Made by a program: the position numbers and the translations under genes
Assembly (NCBI GenBank): GCA_963807065.1
Contig: CAWDZQ010000003.1
Span: 992,001 to 1,056,000, forward strand
Length of the DNA stretch: 64,000 bases
Source of the DNA: CAWAND01 sp963807065
Lineage (GTDB): Bacteria > Chloroflexota > Anaerolineae > Anaerolineales > E44-bin32
Reading direction: 5' to 3'
Shown here: one piece after another, positions 1 through 6,570 of the stretch
Position numbering within the stretch: position 1 is the stretch's first letter
Layout of the letters: the number at the start of each line of letters is the position of its first letter
The notes under the pieces: model-generated
Databases searched by the model: none
Told to the model about the DNA's origin: nothing
What the model saw: only the letters and a program-made list of their open reading frames with translations

Positions 1-112
1 TCTGCGGCAACTGGATATCGAGACTTTAGTCCTAGGCTTCCCTATCATCGCGAGGGTAATCTTCTGACTTGTCCGTGGCTGACACGCGACTGTCTCTCAT
101 AGGAGGCATGAT

Positions 113-655
113 ATGAGGAAGATGATGATCGTGAGCGCACTGCTTCTTTCAGCCTGTGGCCCATCGCCGGACCAAATCTCTCAGGCTGTGCAGGAGACAA
201 TGGCCGTCTGGACAGTCGTACCATCCCAAACGGCCATGCCGACATACACCTCCGCTCCGACCTTGGCCGTGGAAGTCACCCGCGTTGTGACACGCGAGGT
301 AACGCCGACCAGCACAAGCACCCCGCTGTTCACTCCAACGGACAGCCAGACACCGACCATTACCTCAACACCGACCGTCACTCCGAATGCGGCGAAGACT
401 GCCACGGCTCGGGTCATGGCCAAACTCACCAGCCCCAAGGGTGACGGATTCTATCTTGTCGGGGTGGATATTGCCCCCGGCGTCTGGAGATCGACCGGCA
501 CAGCTGACAACTGCTACTGGCAGACCAGCGCAGCAACCGGTGGGATTGTGGCCAACCACTTCGGTATGTCGGGAGGCACGGCGTACGTCTCGGCTAGTGC
601 GTTTCAGGTCGAGTTCGAGAACTGTGGGACTTGGACGTACCTGAGCCCGCCGTAA
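113..655 (+). CDS. Secreted lipoprotein with Thr/Pro-rich linker and C-terminal small domain
   Basis: Predicted lipoprotein of 180 residues, probably anchored outside the cytoplasmic membrane. The N-terminus MRKMMIVSALLLSAC is a signal peptide ending in a lipobox (LSAC, Cys15). Residues about 50-97 are very rich in Thr, Pro and Ser, as in cell-surface linkers of Chloroflexota and actinobacteria. The C-terminal 75 residues (from KGDGFYLVGVDIAPG to ENCGTWTYL, with two Cys) look like the small extracellular domain often found at the end of such lipoproteins; its function is not known to me. A clear Shine-Dalgarno AGGAGG at 101-106 fixes the ATG. It is the first of four co-oriented genes in an integron-like array. 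Confidence 0.8.
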   Translation: MRKMMIVSALLLSACGPSPDQISQAVQETMAVWTVVPSQTAMPTYTSAPTLAVEVTRVVTREVTPTSTSTPLFTPTDSQTPTITSTPTVTPNAAKTATARVMAKLTSPKGDGFYLVGVDIAPGVWRSTGTADNCYWQTSAATGGIVANHFGMSGGTAYVSASAFQVEFENCGTWTYLSPP

Positions 656-770
656 GAACGAAGGGCTTCGAGGCTGGCAGGTGTGTGACCCCAGCCGTTT
701 AGTTCAAGGGCGCTGGCTCGCCACGCCATGTTTCGTGACAGATAACACTACAACATGGAACGGGAATCCA

Positions 771-1127
771 ATGGAAAGTACGCAAACCATCAGCAGACTG
801 ACACCTTGGCTCATCATTGGCCTCCTCGCGGCAATCCTGGCGGCCCAAGTCTTCCAGATTGTCACAACGTTCCAGGAGAGTGCGATTGCAAGAGACAGAG
901 CGGCGACGTATGCAGCGAGGGTCAAGGACGCTCAGGACTTGGTTGACAAACAGCGTCAAGCAACCCTTGGTCTGGTCACCAAGTATGAAGCGGATGCGTA
1001 CAACAACCCAAGCGTTGACAGAATTACGGAGCAACAATTGATCGCGGCTGAGTATCAACTTCAAGCCCTCCAAATCATCACGATCCAGAATAGCCAGATC
1101 ATTGAGTTGTTGTCAGCCACTCCTTGA
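771..1127 (+). CDS. Small single-pass membrane protein, unknown function
   Basis: A 118-residue protein starting at ATG 771; the frame is open further upstream, but the first upstream residues look non-coding. One hydrophobic segment (about residues 12-35, LTPWLIIGLLAAILAAQVF) is followed by a polar, mostly helical region rich in Gln, Ala and Arg that could form a coiled coil. No family is recognised. It lies between two repeat-like intergenic stretches and reads in the same direction as its neighbours, as expected of a gene cassette. The ribosome binding site is weak. Function cannot be inferred. Confidence 0.55.
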   Translation: MESTQTISRLTPWLIIGLLAAILAAQVFQIVTTFQESAIARDRAATYAARVKDAQDLVDKQRQATLGLVTKYEADAYNNPSVDRITEQQLIAAEYQLQALQIITIQNSQIIELLSATP

Positions 1128-1159
1128 GCAGTTGTATCTTCCAGGACGAGAGAGGTGGC

Positions 1160-1229
1160 GCTATAACCCTCGCTGGATCGGACTGGGGATGCTGGTCAAC
1201 CTCGGCCGATCAGCTCGAGGGCGTTATGC
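1160..1229 (+). other. attC-like imperfect inverted repeat (site 1)
   Basis: The left arm GCTATAACCCTCGCTGGATC (1160-1179) continues GGAC. The reverse complement of the right arm reads GCATAACGCCCTCGAGCTGA, then TCGGCC. The arms match with single-base bulges, the hallmark of integron attC sites, and the right arm ends in the core-like GTTATGC (1223-1229). The right arm is 23/26 identical to that at 2474-2499, and the 13-mer CGCTGGATCGGAC is shared by both left arms. It follows the stop codon of the preceding gene by about 30 bases. The left core is not a perfect RYYYAAC, so the assignment is tentative. Confidence 0.5.
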
Positions 1230-1265
1230 AGCATTTCTCGAGTGGCCAGAACATGGAGAATTCCC

Positions 1266-2369
1266 ATGGAATTCATAGTTGGTGGAAAGACAATAAACCT
1301 CAAGGGACTGGAATCATCAATCGATGACTATTTCATCCAGCTCCATTCGGCACACTTTGCCAACCAAACACTGGACTTGGAGAAGTTCCAGAAGGCCGCT
1401 CTAGAGTTCTTCGACAACAACTCCGGCAACTATGCGATGCAGGACGACTACTTGAACAACTTCACGGTGATCTGGAATGCGAATCTGTCGGCCAGGGATT
1501 TCGATCGAGCCGAGCAGATATGGAATGTGGCCTTATCCCCTGCATTTGAATGGTAGAAACTGAACTCTGGCCAACGAATTCACAAGAGCACCGCCTACTG
1601 TTTCTGGGGCATGACTGCACTTCTTGCAGGAGAGCTGGACAAGGGGTATTCCCTGATGCACCAAGCAGTTGAAGAGGATGTTGAGACCACCGGCGTCCCG
1701 GTCCCTGACACTCCTGCCTACGCTCTAGCGAGCCTCAACTATGCGAAAGCTGATCAGGCATTTCGGCATTGGGTATTCATGCAAATGAAGTACATCGATC
1801 ACAGGCAGAACAACTACTCCGCGAAGTTTGCGCGAAAGTTCATACTTGATGAATTCAAATCTAAGTTCCTTCTGTCGCCCCCGAGCATTGACATCGGTTT
1901 CCTGTTCGCATTTACCGTTGCCCGACTAATGAAGCTTGCGGAAGTGCCTTCCCATGCATTGATGAGTAGGTTTGCAGGCCAGCTTGAGGCAAACATCTTG
2001 TTCGATCTGGCTCTGGTGGTCGACGGCACAATCAAGAAGATGAATCCTGGAGAATGGAAGTTCATCAAGCACGCCGAGTTCCTGCTTACTTCCGTCGGTT
2101 CCCCCCTCACAACTCAAGAACTTAGGGAAATCAATGACGCATTCAAGGCGGCTTTTGACAAAGCAATGAATGCAGTGTTTGATGGATCCTACAAACTAGC
2201 GAATGGCTCTCCCCTAGGTGGCTATCAGACCGACGTATCAGTCGCCTATGGGTTGCGGAACAAGTGGGCACATGATGTGACATCCAATCAGGCCATCCAA
2301 ATGAGGTTCCAAGAGATCGAGCAATCGCTGTTCAATGTTCTATACATGTCCGTCGACTACCTGTTCTAA
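1266..2369 (+). pseudogene. HEPN-like protein gene interrupted by an in-frame amber codon
   Basis: One reading frame of 368 codons runs from ATG 1266 (GGAGA six bases upstream) to TAA 2367-2369 but contains a single TAG at 1554-1556. The two halves, MEFIVGGKTINLKGLESSID... and ...HKSTAYCFWGMTALLAGELD..., read like one continuous protein, so this is probably a recently inactivated gene or one that needs read-through. Near the C-terminus the sequence GLRNKWAHD fits the R-[N/D/H]-x(3-5)-H motif of HEPN domains, many of which are RNases in toxin-antitoxin, abortive infection or CRISPR systems; the match is motif-level only. Its neighbour is an Mrr nuclease, consistent with a defence cassette. A start inside the second half (ATG 1611) could yield a 252-residue product. 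Confidence 0.55.
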
Positions 2370-2499
2370 CCCGCTGCATCACAGCGCGCTGGATCGGACA
2401 TGGGTTGCAGGGCGAATATGGGGACGGCATTGTATGATCAGGAAGGGCAGGGGCATGGTTGAAGCATTGCCCCGGCCAATCAGTTCGAGGGGGTTATGC
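2363..2499 (+). other. attC-like imperfect inverted repeat (site 2)
   Basis: This stretch begins at the stop codon of the previous gene with TTCTAACCC and ends with GGGGGTTATGC (core-like GTTATGC at 2493-2499). The right arm CCAATCAGTTCGAGGGGG closely matches that of the site at 1160-1229, and the left arm shares CGCTGGATCGGAC with it. The longer, 137-base length is within the known attC size range. The two sites look like homologous recombination sites separating gene cassettes. No integrase gene lies in the window. Confidence 0.5.
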
Positions 2500-2530
2500 G
2501 GGAAATGTTTTCTTTTGAAAGGGTCTCTGT

Positions 2531-3457
2531 ATGCCTATTCCTGATTTTCAAACGTTGATGCTCCCTCTTCTCCAGCTATCCGGTGATGGAGAAGTACATT
2601 ACATCCACGATGCGGTCAACGAGTTGGCCGACAAATACAATCTGACTGAAGAAGAACGGTCCAAGCTTCTCTCTAGCGGACAGCAGCCAGTCTTTTACAA
2701 TCGTGTTGGTTGGTCAAGGACTTATCTAAAAAAAGCCGGATTGTTGCAGGATCCAAAGCGCGGCTATTTCCAGATAACTGATAGGGGAATAGAAGTTCTT
2801 AGGCAAAACCCCGAACGTGTAGATATGAAGTTCCTTCTCCAATTCCCCGAGTATGTTGAATTTCGCGAGACGGTTCGAGAATCTTCAGATGAGAAAGTAG
2901 AGGAAGAGGAACTTGAAGGTCTTACTCCGGAAGAGGCCCTCGAAAATGCGTACCAGAAAATCCGCAGGGATTTGTCGGATGAACTCCTAATGTACGTTCT
3001 GAATAGCTCCCCAGGATTCTTCGAAAAGTTGGTAGTTGAACTGCTTGTTAAGATGGGATATGGCGGTTCACAACGCGATGCCGCAAGAGCAGTTGGTCAG
3101 CGGGGTGACGAAGGAATCGACGGAGTAATCGATGAAGACCGTTTAGGGCTTGATACGATCTATGTGCAGGCGAAAAAGTGGAGTACATCATCAACGGTGG
3201 GACGCCCTGAGATCCAGAAATTCGTCGGTGCTTTACAGGGTAAGAAAGCGAAGAAAGGCATCTTTATCACTACAACTTCATTCACGAGCGATGCCCGTCA
3301 ATATGTCTCCGATGTTGGTACCAAAGTTGTCCTCATCGATGGTACAAGGTTGACCGACTTGATGATTGATTTCGGCGTCGGGGTCACGACGAGGACTCAA
3401 TACGAGTTGAAAGATCTAGATATTGACTTCTTTGGGGAGACTGCACTGGAAGACTAG
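2531..3457 (+). CDS. mrr: Mrr-type restriction endonuclease
   Basis: Cytoplasmic nuclease of 308 residues of the Mrr family, which cleaves modified (methylated) DNA. An N-terminal winged-helix Mrr_N domain spans about residues 1-95 (MPIPDFQTLMLPLLQLSGDG... NRVGWSRTYLKKAGLLQDP...FQITDRG). The C-terminal PD-(D/E)xK nuclease domain follows from about residue 155, with GFFEKLVVELLVKMGYG, the catalytic DEGIDGVI and the characteristic QAK triad in IYVQAKKW. Length is typical for Mrr. It is the last gene of the integron-like array and is followed by a good intrinsic terminator at 3523-3549. A purine-rich stretch (GAAAGGG) precedes the ATG. No modification methylase is adjacent, as expected for a type IV enzyme. 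Confidence 0.92.
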   Translation: MPIPDFQTLMLPLLQLSGDGEVHYIHDAVNELADKYNLTEEERSKLLSSGQQPVFYNRVGWSRTYLKKAGLLQDPKRGYFQITDRGIEVLRQNPERVDMKFLLQFPEYVEFRETVRESSDEKVEEEELEGLTPEEALENAYQKIRRDLSDELLMYVLNSSPGFFEKLVVELLVKMGYGGSQRDAARAVGQRGDEGIDGVIDEDRLGLDTIYVQAKKWSTSSTVGRPEIQKFVGALQGKKAKKGIFITTTSFTSDARQYVSDVGTKVVLIDGTRLTDLMIDFGVGVTTRTQYELKDLDIDFFGETALED

Positions 3458-3522
3458 ATCCCGCCTAACATCCATGAAAGCCCTTCCCCTGTCAAGATCG
3501 TTGCCCGTTAAATGAAGCTGTG

Positions 3523-3549
3523 CTCCCCCTTCTGGGGAGTGTTTTCTTT
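3523..3549 (+). terminator. Rho-independent terminator after mrr
   Basis: Stem CTCCCC / GGGGAG with a five-base loop is followed directly by TGTTTTCTTT. It lies 66 bases after the Mrr stop codon and would end transcription of the cassette genes. The T-tract overlaps the left inverted repeat of the IS1111-type element. Confidence 0.8.
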
Positions 3550-3604
3550 GTTCGATTGCTCTCCAGCGATTCAAGACCCAGCCGGTCCCGCCGGAAACAT
3601 CCAT

Positions 3605-3627
3605 CCCGTAGGACACCGGGACGGTGT
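3605..3627 (-). repeat. 23-bp palindromic insert, copy A (IS non-coding end)
   Basis: On the minus strand it reads ACACCGTCCCGGTGT followed by CCTACGGG: a 6-3-6 hairpin plus an 8-base tail, the same unit as the copies inside the transposase gene. It lies in the region downstream of the transposase, where a guide RNA would be expected. Confidence 0.7.
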
Positions 3628-3972
3628 GCGCCTCTCGGTGGAGGCATGAGCTAATTCGCCAGGGGAGGCCCAATCATCTCGCGGATCTCGGTGGACCCAT
3701 ACCGCCAACAACGCGGCACTTTGTTATGCGGGGGCCTTCCCCTGGCTGAGCGAGATAGGGTGTTTCATCCCTCCGGGAGCCCAGTGAGGCGGCTCCTGGT
3801 AGGGCTCACTCTTCTTGAGAACCCAGAAGGCTGACTCGGAGAGGTAACGAGCGGTGGCGCCGACGGCGACGGCGTGCCCCTTGCGGCGTTTGATGCGCTC
3901 GTAGAGGTGGGAGACGTACTTGTCTGTCCAGTTGGGGTGATGCCGGTGTCGGACGACCACGTTGGCGGCTTC

Positions 3973-3995
3973 CCTGGCCTGCGGCCTGGGCAGGC
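3973..3995 (-). repeat. 23-bp palindromic insert of a second sequence type, in transposase
   Basis: Placed between transposase codons for ATC (Ile) and GAA (Glu) in the WAFIEAANVV motif. On the minus strand it contains GCCTGC and GCAGGC arms around CCAGGCC and ends in CCAGG(G). Its sequence differs from the other four inserts, but it has the same length, a hairpin plus tail layout, and the same following AAG. Confidence 0.65.
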
Positions 3996-4031
3996 GATGA
4001 AGGCCCATTTCAGGTAGTTGTTGGCCTGCTT

Positions 4032-4054
4032 CCCGAAGGACACCGGGACGGTGT
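4032..4054 (-). repeat. 23-bp palindromic insert, copy B, in transposase
   Basis: Minus strand ACACCGTCCCGGTGT then CCTTCGGG, inserted between the transposase codons GTC and AAG of the motif GRMV^KQANNY. Causes a frameshift. Confidence 0.8.
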
Positions 4055-4450
4055 GACCATCCGGCCGTAGTGGACGCGCCCTCCGCTGGCGCTGAGCCTG
4101 GGGACCAGGCCGGAGTAGCCGGCCAGTTTCTTGGGGGTGCTGAAGCGGTCGATGGAGCCGATTTCCAGGGTGATGACGATCGAAAGGATGGTGCCCACGC
4201 CGGGGACGGTCTGCACGACCTGCATGCTGGGGGTGAGCTTGATCCGCTCCTTGATCCTGACTTCGAGCTGATCGATCTGCTGCTGGATCAGGGCAAGCAG
4301 TTCGAGCTCCTGGAGCATGCAGCGGTGGGTCTCCTCGGGCAGCTGATCGAAGAGCTTGAGCAGGGGAGGGCGCCACTTGGGAGCGAAGATGTCACTCTCA
4401 GTCTGGAGGGAGAGAGCGTACTTGGCCAGGGTGGAATGCATGCGGTTCTT

Positions 4451-4473
4451 CCCGAAGGACATCGGGACGATGT
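4451..4473 (-). repeat. 23-bp palindromic insert, copy C, in transposase
   Basis: Minus strand ACATCGTCCCGATGT then CCTTCGGG, inserted between codons CTC and AAG (AAL^KNRMH). Compared with copy B both arms of the hairpin differ by one compensating change (C to T in one arm, G to A in the other), so base pairing has been preserved. Confidence 0.8.
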
Positions 4474-4706
4474 GAGGGCAGCCCGAGACTTGGAGAAAGC
4501 CATCCGTGTGCGGGGTAGTTCACGGGCATCGCGGACGTCACCCGGTGCGATCCAGACCGTGGGCAGGGAGCCGAGGTGCTCAAGGGTGGCCAGGCCTTTG
4601 GCGTCGAGCTTGTCACTCTTGTGGATGTTGGCCATCATTTTCTTGGCGAAGAGGGCGTGGGCGAGCTTGGGGGTGCAGCCGGCGGCCTCGATCTCATCGA
4701 CGATCC

Positions 4707-4730
4707 ACACCGTCCCGGTGTCCTACCGGG
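4707..4730 (+). repeat. 24-bp palindromic insert, copy D (opposite orientation), in transposase
   Basis: Plus strand ACACCGTCCCGGTGT then CCTACCGGG, opposite in orientation to copies A-C. It interrupts the transposase motif GNWY^W-IVDEIE and supplies an in-frame TAG. The tail is one base longer than in the other copies, so the reading frame itself is kept. Confidence 0.8.
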
Positions 4731-4920
4731 AGTACCAGTTGCCGACGGTCTCCAGGGCGACCGGGGTGCCGGCCGGGAAGCGAGAGAGGTAGGCCCGGAT
4801 GGCGCCTGGGTGGTGTGCGACCCGCTGCTCTTCAACAAGGCGGCCCCGAGCGTCCAGAACGGCGAAGAACGAGTAGTGCTTGTGGGCATCACAACCGATC
4901 GTATAATCGGAATGGAACAT

Positions 4921-4979
4921 GCTGCACCTCCTTTGGTGGACTCGGATCTTGGCAGACCCAGTCTACTGGGAGGTGCAGC
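4921..4979 (-). promoter_or_regulatory. Inverted repeat covering the transposase ribosome binding site
   Basis: GCTGCACCTCC (4921-4931) and GGAGGTGCAGC (4969-4979) form a perfect 11-bp inverted repeat. The copy next to the start codon contains the AGGAGG Shine-Dalgarno of the transposase, so in RNA the distal arm could sequester it and limit translation, a common safeguard in insertion sequences. It lies inside the left non-coding end of the element. Confidence 0.55.
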
Positions 4980-5014
4980 GCTTTCATACTATCATCTCGC
5001 TCGATCGAACAAAG

Positions 5015-5421
5015 GATTCTGCTACGTTCCTGCACGACAACCTCACATAGATCACGCGTAGAACCGCAATAAACCGGGGTTTCCCAAGGATTTCCACTAA
5101 GCCACTGGTATCCATATGCCAGTCCCTACCAAACTAAGGAACCCCGGGGTTAACCGGGGTTCTTTGCCAAATGGCGTGACTTGCCTCCTTAGAACGTGCT
5201 TGCTAGATCTGTGTATTTTGAAATAGGGGAGGCTAGAATGCCTTTCCGCAGAGACCAGTTCCTATCCTTCGCCCCCCTCCGCAGTCAACAATCACTCAAA
5301 CTAAACAAACGGGGTGAGAAGGGTCGCGGGGAAACCGAGTCACTCTGGATTACCCCTCTCTCGCAGACGGGCCCACTTCCCTGTTTTCCTGCGACGAATT
5401 GCCTTCTAGAAGATAGCGCGC
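5015..5421. other. Intergenic stretch with GC hairpin, no gene seen
   Basis: No convincing coding sequence. It contains a perfect 9-bp hairpin GAACCCCGG / CCGGGGTTC with loop GGTTAA at 5139-5162, followed on the plus strand by TTTGCC, and a related AAACCGGGGTTT motif near 5069. These may act as a terminator between the insertion sequence and the convergently ending nuclease gene. Confidence 0.5.
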
Positions 5422-6180
5422 CTACTTCGGGCTCTTCTTGACCAATCGCCTCGATACCGCCTTCCTCACCCTGGCATGCACATCTTTCATCGGCTCGCCT
5501 TCGACGACGTCGCGCTTGAGGACGCCCGAGGTCAGGATATTGGTGATTTCTTCCAGCTCCACTTTGGTTCCGGGCGAGACACGGCGAAGCTCCCGTCGCA
5601 ACAGGCTCAGGCCGTTGTCCGACTGCAGAATGGCGCTGATGATGAATTTGTTGACGCTCATCAGGTGCTCGTGGTACTCCTCGATGACGTCCTTGGAGAG
5701 GCCTTCCTTACAGAGGAGGTAGAGCATCTCCTGATCTTCGTTCTTGCGCAGGTTGAGGTCAAGGAAGTTAAACGAGCACAGCAGTTCGTCCCTCATGGGC
5801 TGTTCAAACACCAGGCGGTAGATCTGCCATTGTGCGCCGTTGGTGAGCACGACCCACTGGATGCCGTGTTGGGCGCCGTAGCCGATGGCCTGGCGAATAT
5901 GGGCCTCTTTCAGATCAAGCCCAATCGCCTTGACTTCGATCAGGAACTTGACGCTGCCGTCGACTTTGACGGCCAGATCACAGTACGTGCCGCGGATAGC
6001 ACATTCGCTGGTAATCTCCGTGTACTTGTCGTAGCCGAAGACGTTGGCAAGCATGTCCGAAATGATCAGGACGGTGTCGGATTCGTTGATGTCCCGGTCG
6101 ATGGCCCGCTTCAGGACACGTTGAAACCGCCGAGTCTGCTTCGAGAATCGCTCAGACACCCTCTTCGGAATGGAGCCCAT
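5422..6180 (-). CDS. Stand-alone HsdR_N-type (type I restriction R-subunit N-terminal) nuclease domain protein
   Basis: A 252-residue cytoplasmic protein carrying only the N-terminal nuclease domain of type I restriction R subunits. Visible motifs: SDMLANVFGYDKYTEITSE, then CDLAVKVDGSVKFLIEVKA, which supplies the Asp and the E-x-K of a PD-(D/E)xK active site, then AIGYGAQHGIQWVVLTNGAQWQIYR. The C-terminal half is charged and helical, with no helicase or HsdR motor, so it is far shorter than HsdR. Such single-domain proteins are widespread and poorly characterised; a role in restriction or DNA repair is plausible but unproven. It ends next to the insertion sequence and reads on the opposite strand to the cassette genes. 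Confidence 0.85.
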   Translation of the reverse strand: MGSIPKRVSERFSKQTRRFQRVLKRAIDRDINESDTVLIISDMLANVFGYDKYTEITSECAIRGTYCDLAVKVDGSVKFLIEVKAIGLDLKEAHIRQAIGYGAQHGIQWVVLTNGAQWQIYRLVFEQPMRDELLCSFNFLDLNLRKNEDQEMLYLLCKEGLSKDVIEEYHEHLMSVNKFIISAILQSDNGLSLLRRELRRVSPGTKVELEEITNILTSGVLKRDVVEGEPMKDVHARVRKAVSRRLVKKSPK

Positions 6181-6570
6181 CGGATGACTCCCCTCTTGGC
6201 CGTGCCGGTTGGATGGTAGGGATGGGGTTGGCCCAACCGTACAGCCTTCAGCCTAGTCCATGGATGCTCAATATGTCCTGAAGATCGCAGGCTGAGAAGG
6301 AGCCAGGAGCTGCCGACGGTCTGTGGCTGTACGATCCGTCGCAGAGCTCCGCCCGGCTGTCGACCGCCGAGCTGGCAGCGGGGCCCTGAGCCGGGCCCAT
6401 CGGGCGGCCCAACTACCCGATCCCCTTAATGATGTCTTGACGGTTCGGAGAGCCCGCCGCCTCAAGCCGATGAGAGAGAAGAAATGGGCTACCCCAGGTC
6501 GAGAGCGGGCGCTCAGTTTGTGACGGATTTCACAAAAGGTTGCTGCGTGCCGCAGACGAGGTCGTAGCTC
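6181..6570. other. Intergenic region upstream of the HsdR_N gene
   Basis: No gene seen. It contains a GC-rich stretch and a 25-base block at 6458-6482 (starting CGCCTCAAGCCGATGAGAGA) that matches 12406-12430 in 21 of 25 positions, and then the Rex-like palindrome at 6517-6536. In both places the block precedes the palindrome by about 35-50 bases. Confidence 0.5.
6517..6536. repeat. Rex/CRP-like palindrome, copy 1
   Basis: TTTGTGACGGATTTCACAAA. It lies downstream of the FAD-oxidoreductase stop codon and about 340 bases upstream of the HsdR_N gene. Confidence 0.75.

Larger units (their letters stand above)
3724..4920 (-). pseudogene. IS110/IS1111 family transposase, disrupted by four short palindromic inserts
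   Basis: The reading frame starts at ATG 4920 behind an AGGAGG and encodes MFHSDYTIGCDAHKHYSFFA (first catalytic Asp of the RuvC-like DEDD domain), then ETVGNWY, IVDEIEAAGC, HKSDKLDAKGLATL and LPTVWIAPG, then the C-terminal Transposase_20 part (VQTVPGVGTILSIVITLEIG, LAGYSGLVPR, HYGRM, QANNYLKWAFI) to TAA 3724. Deleting inserts at 4707-4730 (24 bp, gives a TAG stop), 4451-4473, 4032-4054 and 3973-3995 (23 bp each, frameshifts) restores one full-length frame with no other lesion. Three of the inserts fall exactly between codons (CTC^AAG, GTC^AAG, ATC^GAA). The gene is therefore inactive as it stands but otherwise undecayed, implying recent insertions. Confidence 0.88.
3546..5014 (-). mobile_element. 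IS110 family, IS1111-group insertion sequence carrying five palindromic inserts
   Basis: The transposase (minus strand) is of the DEDD/serine IS110 family. A perfect 11-bp inverted repeat, CTTTGTTCGAT at 3546-3556 and ATCGAACAAAG at 5004-5014, flanks it, matching the sub-terminal repeats of the IS1111 group; exact ends probably lie a few bases outside. Span is 1,469 bp, or about 1,353 bp without the five short inserts, normal for the family. The longer non-coding part (3546-3723) is downstream of the transposase gene, where IS1111 elements encode their guide (seek/bridge) RNA; I infer but cannot prove one here. The element lies just downstream of an integron-like array, and IS1111 relatives are known to target attC sites. 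Confidence 0.8.

Noticed and set aside
1554..1556. Amber codon read as pyrrolysine
   Set aside because: No sign of Pyl machinery or of a methylamine methyltransferase family; a disrupted gene is simpler.
3463..3731. A third attC site between GCCTAAC (3463) and GTTATGC (3723)
   Set aside because: The ends match well, but the distance is about 270 bases, the arms do not pair beyond the ends, and the right copy overlaps the transposase stop codon inside the IS.
6517..6536. Rex-like palindromes as intrinsic terminators in general
   Set aside because: Apart from copy 11, which is extended to 15 bp and followed by a T-run, the stems are short and AT-rich with no following T-tract.
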